DNA of 64,000 nucleotides from Flavobacterium sp. (GCF_004295795.1 NZ_SEBR01000003.1:62001-126000), one strand, 5' to 3'. Positions 17,198-26,164 are shown, numbered from the stretch's first letter. Notes: generated by a model not told the origin, from the sequence alone. Translations and numbers: made by a program.

Positions 17198-20100
17198 ATG
17201 TTTAACAGGTTTATCCAGAGACCCGTTCTCTCTATCGTCATATCCCTAATCATCGTATTTTTGGGAGTGTTGGCACTCGTGCAGTTGCCAGTCACGCAGT
17301 TTCCGTCGATTTCGCCACCAAAGGTGAACGTTACGGTCGAATATCCGGGAGCGAACAACGAATTGCTTATCAAATCGGCGATTTTGCCGCTGGAGCGCGC
17401 CATCAACGGCGTTCCGGGAATGAAATATATGGCGTCGGATGCCGGAAACGACGGAGAAGGAACGATCCAGGTGGTTTTCAATTTGGGAACAGATCCGAAC
17501 GTCGCTTCCTTGAACGTGCAAAACCGCGTGGCATCGGTCACGAACAAGCTTCCGCCGCTTGTCATCCGCGAAGGAGTCAAAATTACGCGTGAGGAATCGA
17601 ACATGCTTATGTATGTGAATTTGTATTCGGATGATCCGCACACAGACCAGAAATTCCTGTTCAATTTCGCCGACATCAACATCTTGCCAGAGCTAAAACG
17701 AGTAGACGGAGTTGGAGTCGCCGACATTTTGGGAACGCGCGAATACGCGATGCGAATCTGGTTGAAGCCCGACAGAATGCTCGCCTACAAGATTTCTGCC
17801 GATGAAGTCATGGAAGCACTTTCGGCACAAAGTCTCGAAGCGTCACCTGGAAAAACGGGTGAAAGTTCGGGTAAACGCTCGCAATCTTTCGAGTATGTTT
17901 TGAAATATTCGGGTCGTTTTACGACGATCGATCAATACAAGAACGTGATTTTGCGCTCGACTTCCGACGGTGAAATCCTGCGTCTCAAAGATGTAGCCGA
18001 TGTCGAATTCGGAAGCTCGATGTATGACATTTACTCGAATCTGAACGGAAAACCGTCTGCGGCGATCACGCTCAAACAGTCTTACGGAAGTAACGCTCAA
18101 CAAGTTATCGACAACGTGAAATCCAAGTTGGCCGAAATCGAGAAAAGTTCGTTCCCGAAAGGCATGCACTACGAGATCAGCTATGACGTTTCCAAGTTCC
18201 TTGACGCGTCGATCGAAAAGGTTTTGCACACTTTGGTAGAAGCTTTCATCTTGGTCGGATTGGTGGTTTTCATTTTCCTTGGCGACTGGCGTTCCACTAT
18301 TATCCCGGCTTTGGCCGTGCCTGTTTCGCTTGTCGGGACGTTCTTTTTCATGCAATTCTTCGGAATCACGATCAACCTGATCACGCTGTTCGCACTTGTT
18401 TTGGCGATCGGAGTCGTGGTCGATGACGCGATTGTTGTAATCGAGGCCGTGCACGCCAAGATGGAGGAAGAACATCTGAAACCAAGAAAGGCAACCCAAA
18501 AGGCCATGAAGGAAATCGCCGGAGCAATCATCGCGATCACGTTCCTGATGGCCGCAGTATTTATTCCGGTCGCGTTCATGGGCGGTCCGGTCGGGATTTT
18601 CTACAGACAATTCTCGATCACGATGGCAACGGCAATCATCCTTTCGGGTATCGTCGCCTTGACCTTGACGCCGGCTTTGTGTGCAATGATCTTGAAAAAC
18701 AACCATGGAAGACCCAAAAAGAAAACGCCTATCGAAAGATTCCTTGGCGCATTCAACCGCGGTTTCGATAAAATGTCGGGCAAGTACGAGCGCATTCTCA
18801 AGAAAATCGTGAACCGTCGCGTGGTAACTTTCGGAACGTTGCTCGTTTTCTGTATCGCCACGTATTTCCTTAGTGGAAGCGTTCCGACAGGATTTATTCC
18901 GGGAGAAGATCAGGGCATGTTCTACGCGATCATCCAAACGCCTCCGGGTTCGTCTTTGGAGAGAACCAACCAAGTTGCCGAACGTCTGCAAAAAATCTGC
19001 GAAAGCGTCGACGGCGTTTCCTCGGTTTCGTCTTTGGCCGGTTACGAAGTTTTGACCGAAGGTACAGGTGCGAACTCGGGAACGTGTCTTATCAACCTTA
19101 AAGACTGGAAGGACAGAAAGCAAACGGCTCGCGAGATCATCGAAGAATTGGAAGAAAAATCCAAGGACATCGCCGGAGCGCAAATCGAGTTCTTTCAACC
19201 GCCGGCCGTTCCGGGATATGGCGCCGCGGGCGGATTCGAGTTGCGTCTGCTGGACAAAACCGGAACCAACGACTACAAGAAAATGGAGCAAGTCAACAAC
19301 GACTTCGTGCGCGAGCTCAAATCGCGTAAGGAATTGTCGTCTGTGTTCAGTTTCTTCAGCGCGAGTTTCCCGCAATACATGTTGAAGGTCGACAACGACA
19401 TCGCCCAACAGAAAGGCGTTTCGATCGAGAACGCGTTGAATACTTTGTCGACTTTGGTGGGAAGTAACTACGAAATCTCGTTCATCAAATTCGGACGCGC
19501 TTACAAGGTGATCGTTCAGGCCGCGCCACAATATCGCGCCTTGCCAGACGATATCTTGAAATTGTACGTCAAAAACGACAGAGACGAAATGGTACCGTAT
19601 TCGGCTTTCATGAAGATGGAAAAAGTCTACGGATTGTCAGAAATCACGCGGCAAAACATGTACACGGCTTCTGAAATTTCAGGTTCACCGAACGCCGGTT
19701 ACAGCAGCCAGCAGGCGATCAACGTCATCAACGAAGTCGCGGCCAAAACCTTGCCACGCGGCTATGCGATCGATTGGGCGGGAATTTCGAAAGATCAGGT
19801 TGCCCAAGGAAATCAGGCGATTTGGATTTTCCTGATCTGTCTCGGATTCGTCTATCTCATCCTGTCGGCTCAATACGAGAGTTTCGTGTTGCCGTTCGCG
19901 GTTTTGTTGTCGCTTCCGATAGGAATTTTCGGAGCCTTTTTCCTACTTCAGATAACGGGTTTGGAAAACAACATCTACGCCCAGATCGCGATGGTGATGC
20001 TAATTGGACTTTTGGGTAAAAACGCGGTTCTGATCGTGGAATTCGCGGTGCAGAAACACTCCGAAGGCGCGTCAGTGCTCGAAGCGGCAATGGAAGGCGC

Positions 20101-20365
20101 GGCCGTGCGTTTCCGTCCGATCCTTATGACGTCGTTCGCGTTCATCGCCGGATTGATCCCGTTGTGTCTGGCGAGCGGTCCGGGCGCGGTTGGTAACAGA
20201 ACCATCGGAACGGCGGCGGCTGGCGGAATGCTTTTCGGAACCGTATTCGGAGTCGTGATCATCCCGGGATTGTATTACATCTTCGGAACCATCGCTTCGA
20301 AAACCCAATTTGTGAAGGACGAAGAAGAAAGTCCGTTAACCGAACAACTTGAAAACCATGAATAA
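17198..20365 (+). CDS. RND multidrug efflux pump, AcrB/HAE1 family
   Basis: A full-length (1055 residues) inner-membrane RND transporter. The start FIQRPVLSIVISLIIVFLGV is typical of the family. The proton-relay aspartates are present as Asp409-Asp410 in AIGVVVDDAIVVIEAVHAKM, equivalent to AcrB D407/D408. Two large periplasmic loops lie between segments 1-2 and 7-8. HAE1 pumps expel hydrophobic or amphiphilic compounds such as drugs, dyes, bile salts and solvents by proton antiport. Heavy-metal pumps differ in the relay region, so metals are unlikely. The gene overlaps the channel gene by eight bases. No adjacent regulator gene is visible. Confidence 0.93.
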   Translation: MFNRFIQRPVLSIVISLIIVFLGVLALVQLPVTQFPSISPPKVNVTVEYPGANNELLIKSAILPLERAINGVPGMKYMASDAGNDGEGTIQVVFNLGTDPNVASLNVQNRVASVTNKLPPLVIREGVKITREESNMLMYVNLYSDDPHTDQKFLFNFADINILPELKRVDGVGVADILGTREYAMRIWLKPDRMLAYKISADEVMEALSAQSLEASPGKTGESSGKRSQSFEYVLKYSGRFTTIDQYKNVILRSTSDGEILRLKDVADVEFGSSMYDIYSNLNGKPSAAITLKQSYGSNAQQVIDNVKSKLAEIEKSSFPKGMHYEISYDVSKFLDASIEKVLHTLVEAFILVGLVVFIFLGDWRSTIIPALAVPVSLVGTFFFMQFFGITINLITLFALVLAIGVVVDDAIVVIEAVHAKMEEEHLKPRKATQKAMKEIAGAIIAITFLMAAVFIPVAFMGGPVGIFYRQFSITMATAIILSGIVALTLTPALCAMILKNNHGRPKKKTPIERFLGAFNRGFDKMSGKYERILKKIVNRRVVTFGTLLVFCIATYFLSGSVPTGFIPGEDQGMFYAIIQTPPGSSLERTNQVAERLQKICESVDGVSSVSSLAGYEVLTEGTGANSGTCLINLKDWKDRKQTAREIIEELEEKSKDIAGAQIEFFQPPAVPGYGAAGGFELRLLDKTGTNDYKKMEQVNNDFVRELKSRKELSSVFSFFSASFPQYMLKVDNDIAQQKGVSIENALNTLSTLVGSNYEISFIKFGRAYKVIVQAAPQYRALPDDILKLYVKNDRDEMVPYSAFMKMEKVYGLSEITRQNMYTASEISGSPNAGYSSQQAINVINEVAAKTLPRGYAIDWAGISKDQVAQGNQAIWIFLICLGFVYLILSAQYESFVLPFAVLLSLPIGIFGAFFLLQITGLENNIYAQIAMVMLIGLLGKNAVLIVEFAVQKHSEGASVLEAAMEGAAVRFRPILMTSFAFIAGLIPLCLASGPGAVGNRTIGTAAAGGMLFGTVFGVVIIPGLYYIFGTIASKTQFVKDEEESPLTEQLENHE

Positions 20366-21791
20366 GCTAAGAAAAGCCACATATATAGTAGGTTTTGCTG
20401 TTGGAAGTATTGTCGTTGGATGCAAAGTCCCATCGGCTGCGACCGCGACAGAAAGCAAACCGATGCCACAGAATTTCGCGACTGCCACCGATACGGTAAA
20501 CTCGGGCAAAGTGCAATGGCGCCAGTTTTTTACTGACCCGAACTTGCAGCAATTGGTCGATGTCGCCATCCACAACAATCAGGAATTGAACATCACTTTG
20601 CAGGAAATCGAGATCGCCAGAAATGAGATCCGAATCAAGAAAGGCGCGTATTTGCCAACCGTCGGACTTGCTGCAGGCGCTGGTGTGGAAAAAGTCGGGC
20701 GCTACACGAGCCAAGGTGCGGGCGACGCTTCCACCGATATCACGCCGGGTCGCGAAACGCCGGATCCGCTTGGTGATTTTACCGTTGCGGCAGTCGCCAA
20801 TTGGGAAGTCGACATTTGGAAAAAACTTCGGAATTCCAAAAAAGCGGCAGTAAATCGCTATTTGGCGTCGGTCGAAGGCAAGAATTTCGTGCTGACAAAC
20901 CTGATCGCCGAAGTGGCCAATTCGTATTACGAACTTGAGGCGCTTGACACGCAATTGGCCATCGTGCGCCAAAATATCGACATCCAAAAAAACGGACTCG
21001 AGATCGTCAAGGTGCAAAAACAGGCGGCTCGCGCAAACGAACTCGCCGTTCAGAAGTTCAATGCCGAAGTTTTGGGTTCGCGCAGTCTCGAGTTCAAAAT
21101 CCTTCAGGACATTACCGAAACCGAAAACCGCATCAATTTCTTGCTTGGACGTTATCCGCAGGAAATCACAAGAACCAAGTCGGAGTTCTTGACGATGATT
21201 CCCACGACCGTGAATGGCGGCGTCCCATCCCAACTTTTGCAGAATCGTCCCGATATCAAGCAAGCCGAACTCGAACTTGCCGCGGCGAAACTCGACGTGA
21301 AGGCAGCCAGAGCCGAGTTTTACCCGAGGCTTGACATTTCTGCCGGCGTCGGATTGCAGGCTTTCAAACCTTCGTATTTGGTCAAATTCCCGGAATCTGT
21401 TCTGTTTTCGGTGATTGGAGATTTGGCCGCGCCGCTGATCAACAGGAATGCGATAAAAGCCGAATACAAAAGTGCGAACGCGCGCCAGTTGCAGGCTTTG
21501 TACAATTATGAGAAGACAATTTTGAATGCTTATCTCGAAGTTTCGAACCAGTTGTCGAACATCGGAAACCTGCAGAAAAGCTATGATTTGAAGTCGCAAC
21601 AAGTGCAGGCTTTGACGACTTCGATCGACATTTCGGGTGATTTGTTCCGATCTGCCAGAGCCGATTATCTCGAGGTTTTGATGACGCAACGCGATGCGCT
21701 CGAAGCCAAACTCGAACTCGTCGAAACCAAAAAAGCACAACTCAATGCAGTGGTTAACGTCTATCGCGATTTGGGCGGTGGATGGAAGTGA
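20358..21791 (+). CDS. TolC/OprM-like outer-membrane efflux lipoprotein
   Basis: A 477-residue outer-membrane factor. The ATG at 20358 is chosen over an in-frame TTG at 20349 because it gives a compact lipoprotein signal (MNKLRKATYIVGFAVGSIVV, then GC). Two OEP repeats follow: NNQELNITLQEIEIARNEIR (first half) and NRPDIKQAELELAAAKLDVK (second half), each with long helices of the channel. NodT/OprM proteins form trimeric tunnels that dock on the adaptor. It is the third gene of the efflux operon, overlaps the pump by eight bases and is followed by a terminator. Confidence 0.9.
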   Translation: MNKLRKATYIVGFAVGSIVVGCKVPSAATATESKPMPQNFATATDTVNSGKVQWRQFFTDPNLQQLVDVAIHNNQELNITLQEIEIARNEIRIKKGAYLPTVGLAAGAGVEKVGRYTSQGAGDASTDITPGRETPDPLGDFTVAAVANWEVDIWKKLRNSKKAAVNRYLASVEGKNFVLTNLIAEVANSYYELEALDTQLAIVRQNIDIQKNGLEIVKVQKQAARANELAVQKFNAEVLGSRSLEFKILQDITETENRINFLLGRYPQEITRTKSEFLTMIPTTVNGGVPSQLLQNRPDIKQAELELAAAKLDVKAARAEFYPRLDISAGVGLQAFKPSYLVKFPESVLFSVIGDLAAPLINRNAIKAEYKSANARQLQALYNYEKTILNAYLEVSNQLSNIGNLQKSYDLKSQQVQALTTSIDISGDLFRSARADYLEVLMTQRDALEAKLELVETKKAQLNAVVNVYRDLGGGWK

Positions 21792-21814
21792 TTTTCAGAA
21801 ACAATCACGTGAAG

Positions 21815-21840
21815 GAGTCGGTTTTTGCCGGCTCTTTCTA
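21815..21840 (+). terminator. Intrinsic terminator of the RND operon
   Basis: GAGTCGG (21815-21821) pairs with CCGGCTC (21828-21834, one G-U), followed by TTTCT. It lies 24 bases after the channel gene. Confidence 0.6.
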
Positions 21841-21872
21841 TTTTGGTTGGATGTAATTTTTTGGATTTAACA

Positions 21873-21975
21873 TTTTTTACAGATTTTCTGTAATTGGAAA
21901 TTGTCCGACTTCCTTACTTTTCTAACCCTGTCAGGGTTATAAACCCTGTCACCGTTGTAAACCCTGACAGCGTTG
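21873..21975 (+). repeat. Dispersed repeat family C, copy 1
   Basis: The element starts TTTTTTACAGATTTTCTG, passes through GACTTCCTTACTTTTCTAAC and ends in a cluster of CCTGTCAGGGTT-like palindromes. About 70 bases are nearly identical to the reverse complement of 33238-33326. Confidence 0.75.
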
Positions 21976-22028
21976 TTTTTTCGCGGACGACCACCATATC
22001 AAAAAACACCAAACCCAAAATCGGAAGC

Positions 22029-22058
22029 AAAAAAAAATCCGCCAATAAAAGCGGATTT
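22029..22058 (-). terminator. Intrinsic terminator of the Fn3 lipoprotein gene
   Basis: AAATCCGC (22035-22042) pairs with GCGGATTT (22051-22058). The A-run at 22029-22037 is the U-tract for the leftward gene that stops at 22078. Confidence 0.75.
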
Positions 22059-22077
22059 GATTTATAAGAAATATCGG

Positions 22078-23013
22078 TCACCAATAATAAGGTCCGGCCC
22101 AAGCGCTGCTTTGACCATTCGAACAATTGGCTCTTACGTAAAATGCATCCCAAAGACAGTACATTCCAGACAACGAGATCGAGGTGTTCGACGTCGTAAA
22201 CGTGTCACCCGATCCCGGTTGGTTGATATTGCTGGCAGTAACGACCGAAATTTCGTAGCTAGTTGGTACGGCAAAATCGTAATGCCAGGTGAAAGCACGC
22301 GTCTCTCCAAGTCCGGCGTTGCAGGAGCCCGAAATGTTGTAAGAATTGAGGTTATTCGGCGTCGGACAACTTGTAACGGTCGTGTATTGCACTTTTTTCC
22401 AAGGACCTTTGTCGCCGTCGAAGCAGATCGCTCTGGCATAAAAATCATAGTTCGTGCTTGGCTGCAAGTTTGAAATGTCGGCGTTGCCCCAAGTTCCGTC
22501 AACAGTAATTCTAGTTCCGCTTCCAATCGCAAAACCTTGTAAGCCATATTCTACTTCGTAATCTTCTGCAGAACCGGATTGCATCGTGCAATATAGGCTC
22601 GCCGTAGAAGAAGTGAATTGCGAGATCGTGAGGTTCACCTGGCCTGTACATGTACTTTGCTCTGTGGTTACGCTCGGAAGTTTCACGGATTTTCCGCTGG
22701 CGTCGGCGCTACAGATTGTCTTGATGTAAAAGTCGTAAGTTGTAGATGGAGAAAGATTCTGCACCGTGATTTGCTGGCTGGACGACGTAGTAAATTGGCC
22801 TGTTCCTTCGGCGAAGCCAGTAGGACCGTATTCGATCCTGAAACTGTTTGCGTCAGATGGAGCATTAAAAGCAATATAAACGCTCGTCGATCCGGTTTGG
22901 AAAGTGACGTCCTTGACTTTTCCGCATCCGGCCTCATCGCTGCCGCCGGAACACGAATTGGTAAGAGCCATGATCGCGATGACGGCGAGACCCAAAATTC
23001 CTTTTTTGAACAT
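22078..23013 (-). CDS. Fibronectin type III repeat lipoprotein
   Basis: A 311-residue surface lipoprotein. The signal ends in ALTNSC (Cys21), followed by a Gly/Ser/Asp spacer. Two clear Fn3 domains follow with the pattern FRIEYGPTGFAEGTG...LSPSTTYDFYIKTIC and YEVEYGLQGFAIGSG...LQPSTNYDFYARAIC. A third, more diverged beta domain ends in CSNGQSSAWAGPYYW. Cysteine pairs at domain ends probably form disulfides. Fn3 modules mediate binding, and no enzyme motif is present. There is no T9SS tail, so the lipid anchor would hold it in place. Its promoter is at 23047-23076. Confidence 0.85.
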   Translation of the reverse strand: MFKKGILGLAVIAIMALTNSCSGGSDEAGCGKVKDVTFQTGSTSVYIAFNAPSDANSFRIEYGPTGFAEGTGQFTTSSSQQITVQNLSPSTTYDFYIKTICSADASGKSVKLPSVTTEQSTCTGQVNLTISQFTSSTASLYCTMQSGSAEDYEVEYGLQGFAIGSGTRITVDGTWGNADISNLQPSTNYDFYARAICFDGDKGPWKKVQYTTVTSCPTPNNLNSYNISGSCNAGLGETRAFTWHYDFAVPTSYEISVVTASNINQPGSGDTFTTSNTSISLSGMYCLWDAFYVRANCSNGQSSAWAGPYYW

Positions 23014-23046
23014 AATTTGTTTTTCGTTTAGATTTTAAAAAGCGGG

Positions 23047-23076
23047 CAAAACTATGATTTTGTGTAGGATAAACAA
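23047..23076 (-). promoter_or_regulatory. Promoter of the Fn3 lipoprotein gene
   Basis: TTG (23074-23076, reverse) and TAGTTTTG (23047-23054) are separated by 19 bases, the exact Bacteroidota spacing. The ATG is at 23013. Confidence 0.65.
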
Positions 23077-23339
23077 AATTGTTTACAGTTTGGAAGCCTT
23101 TATTTTCGAGTAATTGCATCAATTCTCTGATTGTCAGAAATGTAGTTTTTCGGATAAATTCCAAGACCTGAACAAATGACAAATCGGTGAATTTTAGTTA
23201 GCCGAAATTCCAAACTGAGATGTGATTTCCCGCCACGCTGATTTTTTAGTGGAAATATCGCAATTTCTGTTAAAGTTTCCAGCCGACGAATTTGTAAGCT
23301 TGCAGGAAACATTTGAGCATTAATTTGTTGCATGAACCT

Positions 23340-23351
23340 TAGCAATTGCTA
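23340..23351. promoter_or_regulatory. 12-base palindrome in the 415-base gap
   Basis: TAGCAATTGCTA is a perfect palindrome 78 bases before the lipoprotein start at 23429. It is the only notable structure in 23077-23428, which otherwise looks non-coding. It could be an operator, with no further support. Confidence 0.25.
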
Positions 23352-23428
23352 GGATTTTTTAACTTTTTCGAACGCGCAACCGTTTCTTCTTCCGTCACTC
23401 TTACAGAAGAATTTTAAAAATAATTTCT

Positions 23429-23830
23429 ATGAAAAAGATCAAATTTCAAGCAATGGCTTTAGTGGCATTCTTGGCAATGGGCGCGGTTTCGTGCAGCGAT
23501 GACGATGCGACGCCTTCAACAAACCTCGGAACAGTTTACGCGACCGAGGTAACCGGACCGGAAACCGGAGACGTGAACCAGGAATTGTCATACGCGGTGA
23601 AATACTCGGTGACGAACGCTTGCGGAACTTTCGACCGTTACGTCGAGGCAACTGCCGGAAACACGAAAACCATCGAACTTGTAGCGCGTTACGTAGGAAA
23701 CAACTGCGGAAATACGCCAGTCGTTAAAGACACAGTCTACAAATTCAAGCCGACAGCAGTAGGAACTTACAACCTCAAGTTCAAGAAATCGGCGACGGAA
23801 TTCTTGACCAAGTCTGTTGTGGTCGACTAA
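23429..23830 (+). CDS. Small lipoprotein of unknown function, 133 residues
   Basis: The signal ends in GAVSC, followed by the acidic spacer SDDDATPS. The mature part is a single predicted beta-sandwich with three cysteines (NACGTFDRY, NNCGNTPVV) and the ending TYNLKFKKSATEFLTKSVVV. This resembles Bacteroidota lipoproteins with a 'protects against damage'-like or Ig-like fold, but I cannot name the family. It is monocistronic with two hairpin terminators downstream. Confidence 0.7.
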   Translation: MKKIKFQAMALVAFLAMGAVSCSDDDATPSTNLGTVYATEVTGPETGDVNQELSYAVKYSVTNACGTFDRYVEATAGNTKTIELVARYVGNNCGNTPVVKDTVYKFKPTAVGTYNLKFKKSATEFLTKSVVVD

Positions 23831-23851
23831 ACATTTTCGGTAAAATCATGA

Positions 23852-23882
23852 GAAAAAGGCACTGGGAAACCGGTGCTTTTTT
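23852..23882 (+). terminator. Intrinsic terminator
   Basis: AAAAAGGCAC and GGTGCTTTTTT pair to give a GC core flanked by A and T runs. It lies 22 bases after the lipoprotein stop. Confidence 0.65.
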
Positions 23883-23890
23883 AGTTGAAA

Positions 23891-23926
23891 ACGGGACAAA
23901 ATCTAAAGAAGTCATCCCGTTTTTTG
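23891..23926 (+). terminator. Second hairpin with T-run
   Basis: ACGGGA (23891-23896) pairs with TCCCGT (23915-23920), followed by TTTTT. It separates rightward transcription from the leftward tRNA-Arg gene. Confidence 0.5.
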
Positions 23927-23998
23927 TAGCCCCGCCAAGAATCGAACTTGGATCAAAAGTTTAGGAAACTCCCATTCTATCCGTTGAACTACGAGGCC
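23927..23998 (-). tRNA. tRNA-Arg (anticodon CCU)
   Basis: The reverse strand folds as a cloverleaf. Acceptor GGCCTCG/CGGGGCT pairs with G-U wobbles. The D arm is GTTC/GAAT, the anticodon stem GGAGT/ACTTT, and the loop TTCCTAA places CCT at 34-36. The T arm is CCAAG-TTCGATT-CTTGG. The discriminator is A, and the 3' CCA is not encoded. It decodes AGG. Confidence 0.85.
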
Positions 23999-24010
23999 TT
24001 GAATGTGGGG

Positions 24011-24042
24011 CGAATATACGAAACAAAGTCGTTTCGCGACAA
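24011..24042 (-). promoter_or_regulatory. Promoter of tRNA-Arg
   Basis: TTG (24040-24042, reverse) is followed after 21 bases by TATATTCG (24011-24018). The predicted start is about six bases before the mature tRNA end. It shows that a TTCG variant of the -7 box is used. Confidence 0.5.
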
Positions 24043-24089
24043 TTCCTGAAATGTGGTTTATAAGTTATATCTTACGGAAAAACTTCCAA

Positions 24090-25277
24090 ATGACGAAAAT
24101 CATTCCTGCAATCGCGTTCTTTTGTTTTTGCATCGGATTTTGCCAGCAGTCGACGCTTGCGTTTGTCGACAAGAATTCGATCGATCTCGCGTCTGGCAAT
24201 TATCTGTCGGTTTTGTCAGATGAGGTGAAGTCCAAAACCGTTGTCGCGCTTGGCGAAGCGTCTCACGGAACGCATGAATTTTCGGCTGAGAAAAGCAAGA
24301 TCATCCGCCATTTGATCGCCAAATCGAACTTCAGGACGATCGGTTTTGAGTTCGGATATTCGGCAATCGAGGAAATCAACCAATACGTTTTGACCGGAAA
24401 AGGCGATTTGAAGGAATTGATGGTTCCGCTCAAATTGTTTGATACGCAGGAATTCTTCGATTTATTCGAATCAATTGGGAAATTCAACGTCGGAAAATCC
24501 CCAAAAGACAAAGTCGACCTTTACGGATTCGACACTGATTTCTACAAGTCAGACAACGACGCATCGGCTAAATTTTGCCTTGATTATCTGCTGAAAAATC
24601 CGGATAAGTTCAAGAACGGAAAGGCATCGGCGAAAGCCTTCGAAAACGTTACGAAAGTAGATTATGTGGCATTTTTGTCGGACGAAGACAAATCTGCGAT
24701 CGCCAAATTGCAGTTGGAATTGTCGCTTTTGAAGTTGTCCGATGCCGAAAGCCGAAAATTCAAGAAATCGGTCTCCTTGCTTTTTCAGGGAACTTTGCTA
24801 TCGGATCCTTTGGCGCGGGACGAATTCATGGCAAAAAATGCACTCGATTTCCAATCGGACACCAAAAACAAAATGATCGTTTGGGGACACAACGTGCACT
24901 TGGCAAAAGACACAACGATGGCGCAATGCCGCGGAATGGGCTTTTATTTGCGCGAAAAACTTTCCGATAAATACTACGCCGTCGGATTCGACACCTTCAG
25001 GGGAAAGGTCACGATTTTGGGCGAAAACGATTTTGAACACAAGGATTTCGAGGCAAAACCAGACTCGTTTTCGGCTGAATTGTCCAAGGCGAAAAGCCCG
25101 TCATTTTTGCTTTTGTTGGATGACACGAAAAATCCGATTTACGGAAAAGATTCCAAAATCACGAACATTTTCGCCAACTTCGGACGCAATCTTTCACTCA
25201 CAATGCGCCCCGGAATCGACTTCGACGCGTTGATTTTCATACGAGAAACCACACCAACGATCACGATAAAACGCTAA
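24090..25277 (+). CDS. Erythromycin esterase family protein, exported
   Basis: The ATG at 24090 is preferred because it gives a signal peptide (MTKIIPAIAFFCFCIGFCQQ). An in-frame ATG at 24003 would overlap the tRNA promoter. The 395-residue product has the Ere-family active-site pattern: GEASHGTHEFS (His59), FRTIGFEFGY (Glu87) and VWGHNVHLAKDT (His267). Ere enzymes open macrolide lactone rings, but the wider family includes Bacteroidota members with unknown hydrolase activity. An exported form is unlike cytoplasmic EreA/EreB, so macrolide resistance should not be assumed. Confidence 0.82.
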   Translation: MTKIIPAIAFFCFCIGFCQQSTLAFVDKNSIDLASGNYLSVLSDEVKSKTVVALGEASHGTHEFSAEKSKIIRHLIAKSNFRTIGFEFGYSAIEEINQYVLTGKGDLKELMVPLKLFDTQEFFDLFESIGKFNVGKSPKDKVDLYGFDTDFYKSDNDASAKFCLDYLLKNPDKFKNGKASAKAFENVTKVDYVAFLSDEDKSAIAKLQLELSLLKLSDAESRKFKKSVSLLFQGTLLSDPLARDEFMAKNALDFQSDTKNKMIVWGHNVHLAKDTTMAQCRGMGFYLREKLSDKYYAVGFDTFRGKVTILGENDFEHKDFEAKPDSFSAELSKAKSPSFLLLLDDTKNPIYGKDSKITNIFANFGRNLSLTMRPGIDFDALIFIRETTPTITIKR

Positions 25278-25353
25278 CCGAGGTGTTATTTTACACTGCC
25301 GAAATGCGGGCGTCAAACATCTTGCCTATCTTTACCGCACTTTCTAAAAATTC

Positions 25354-25899
25354 ATGGGCAAAGGCATTATTTACGACGATCTTTATCGCTACGAAGGCAA
25401 ACGCACTTTTGGCATTTTTCTACGCTATTTCTTTTTCACACCAGCTTTCCGCTACATCTACTATTTCCGACGCACGCAATTGGCAAGTACGCTGATCACG
25501 CGTCTTTTCTGGAAAATCATGTTGCGGCGTTGCATGATGCGCACGGGAATCCAGATTCCGGCTTCCTGCAAAATCGGGCCAGGATTCAGGATTGCGCATT
25601 TTGGGATGATGGCCGTGAATCCTTTGGCGACGATCGGAAAGAATTTCAACATCCACCAAGGTGTGTCGATCGGAAATGCTCAGGGCAGACGTGCTGGCGC
25701 GCCCCAAATTGGCGATAATGTGAGTATTCACGCCAATGCGGTACTCGTGGGCGGCATCACGATAGGAGACGATGTTTTGATCGCTCCAAACGCGTTCGTG
25801 AACTTCGACGTACCAAAAGGCGCTCTGGTGTTGGGAAATCCCGGGAGAATCATTCCTCGCGAAAACGCCAGTGCCGAATATCTCGTTTATACGATTTGA
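25354..25899 (+). CDS. Serine acetyltransferase-like hexapeptide transferase
   Basis: A 181-residue protein. The C-terminal two thirds form a left-handed beta helix with hexapeptide repeats: IGPGFRIAHFGMMAVNPLAT, IGKNFNIHQGVSIGN, IGDNVSIHANAVLVGGITIG, IAPNAFVNFDVP and GNPGRII. It resembles CysE and capsule-type O-acetyltransferases of the serine acetyltransferase family. The N-terminus (FGIFLRYFFFTPAFRYIYYF) is more aromatic and basic than in CysE and may dock to the membrane, which favours polysaccharide acetylation over cysteine synthesis. No cysK or glycan cluster is adjacent. The acetyl donor is probably acetyl-CoA. Confidence 0.75.
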   Translation: MGKGIIYDDLYRYEGKRTFGIFLRYFFFTPAFRYIYYFRRTQLASTLITRLFWKIMLRRCMMRTGIQIPASCKIGPGFRIAHFGMMAVNPLATIGKNFNIHQGVSIGNAQGRRAGAPQIGDNVSIHANAVLVGGITIGDDVLIAPNAFVNFDVPKGALVLGNPGRIIPRENASAEYLVYTI

Positions 25900-25920
25900 T
25901 TTGTCTGATAGCGTTTAAAA

Positions 25921-25951
25921 CAAAGCCGTCCTGATTGGGTGGCTTTTTTGT
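25921..25951 (+). terminator. Intrinsic terminator
   Basis: GCCGTCC (25925-25931) pairs with GGGTGGC (25937-25943) using G-U pairs, followed by six T. It closes the acetyltransferase gene. Confidence 0.7.
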
Positions 25952-26030
25952 TTTTCTTCGGATACAAAACCGGTTTCGAATTGTTTTATGAGATAAAATA
26001 CACAAATGGATTTGCGAACTTCACAGAAAC

Positions 26031-26058
26031 AAAAAAGCCATCCGATTTGGATGGCTTT
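26031..26058 (-). terminator. Intrinsic terminator of tRNA-Asn
   Basis: AAAGCCATCC (26034-26043) pairs perfectly with GGATGGCTTT (26049-26058). The A-run gives the U-tract on the reverse strand, directly after the tRNA. Confidence 0.8.
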
Positions 26059-26065
26059 CTTTTTG

Positions 26066-26139
26066 CTCCCCCTCTTGGGCTCGAACCAAGGACCCTCTGA
26101 TTAACAGTCAGATGCTCTAACCAACTGAGCTAAGGAGGA
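26066..26139 (-). tRNA. tRNA-Asn (anticodon GUU)
   Basis: Reverse strand: acceptor TCCTCCT/AGGGGGA, D arm AGCTCAGTTGGTTAGAGC, and an anticodon arm with loop CTGTTAA giving GTT. The T arm is CTTGG-TTCGAGC-CCAAG, and the discriminator is G. The 3' CCA is not encoded. Promoter and terminator flank it closely. Confidence 0.95.
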
Positions 26140-26164
26140 AGATGTTGTATCTTTTAAGCGGTTG

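Noticed and set aside
17843..19531. Long leftward open frame (562 codons) opposite the RND pump gene
   Set aside because: It is a mirror of the pump gene: composition is rich in Arg, Asp and His with no domain pattern. The forward frame is an unmistakable AcrB-type pump.
20367..21740. Long leftward open frame (457 codons) opposite the TolC-like gene
   Set aside because: It is antisense to a clear outer-membrane efflux protein. The translated sequence is Arg/Phe/Gln-rich and unlike any family.
23439..23651. A short leftward frame opposite the small lipoprotein at 23429
   Set aside because: Arg/Pro-rich shadow of a forward gene that has a proper lipoprotein signal.
23927..25277. tRNA-Arg as an integration site with the esterase as cargo
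   Set aside because: No duplicated tRNA 3' end, integrase or compositional break was found between the tRNA and the esterase gene.
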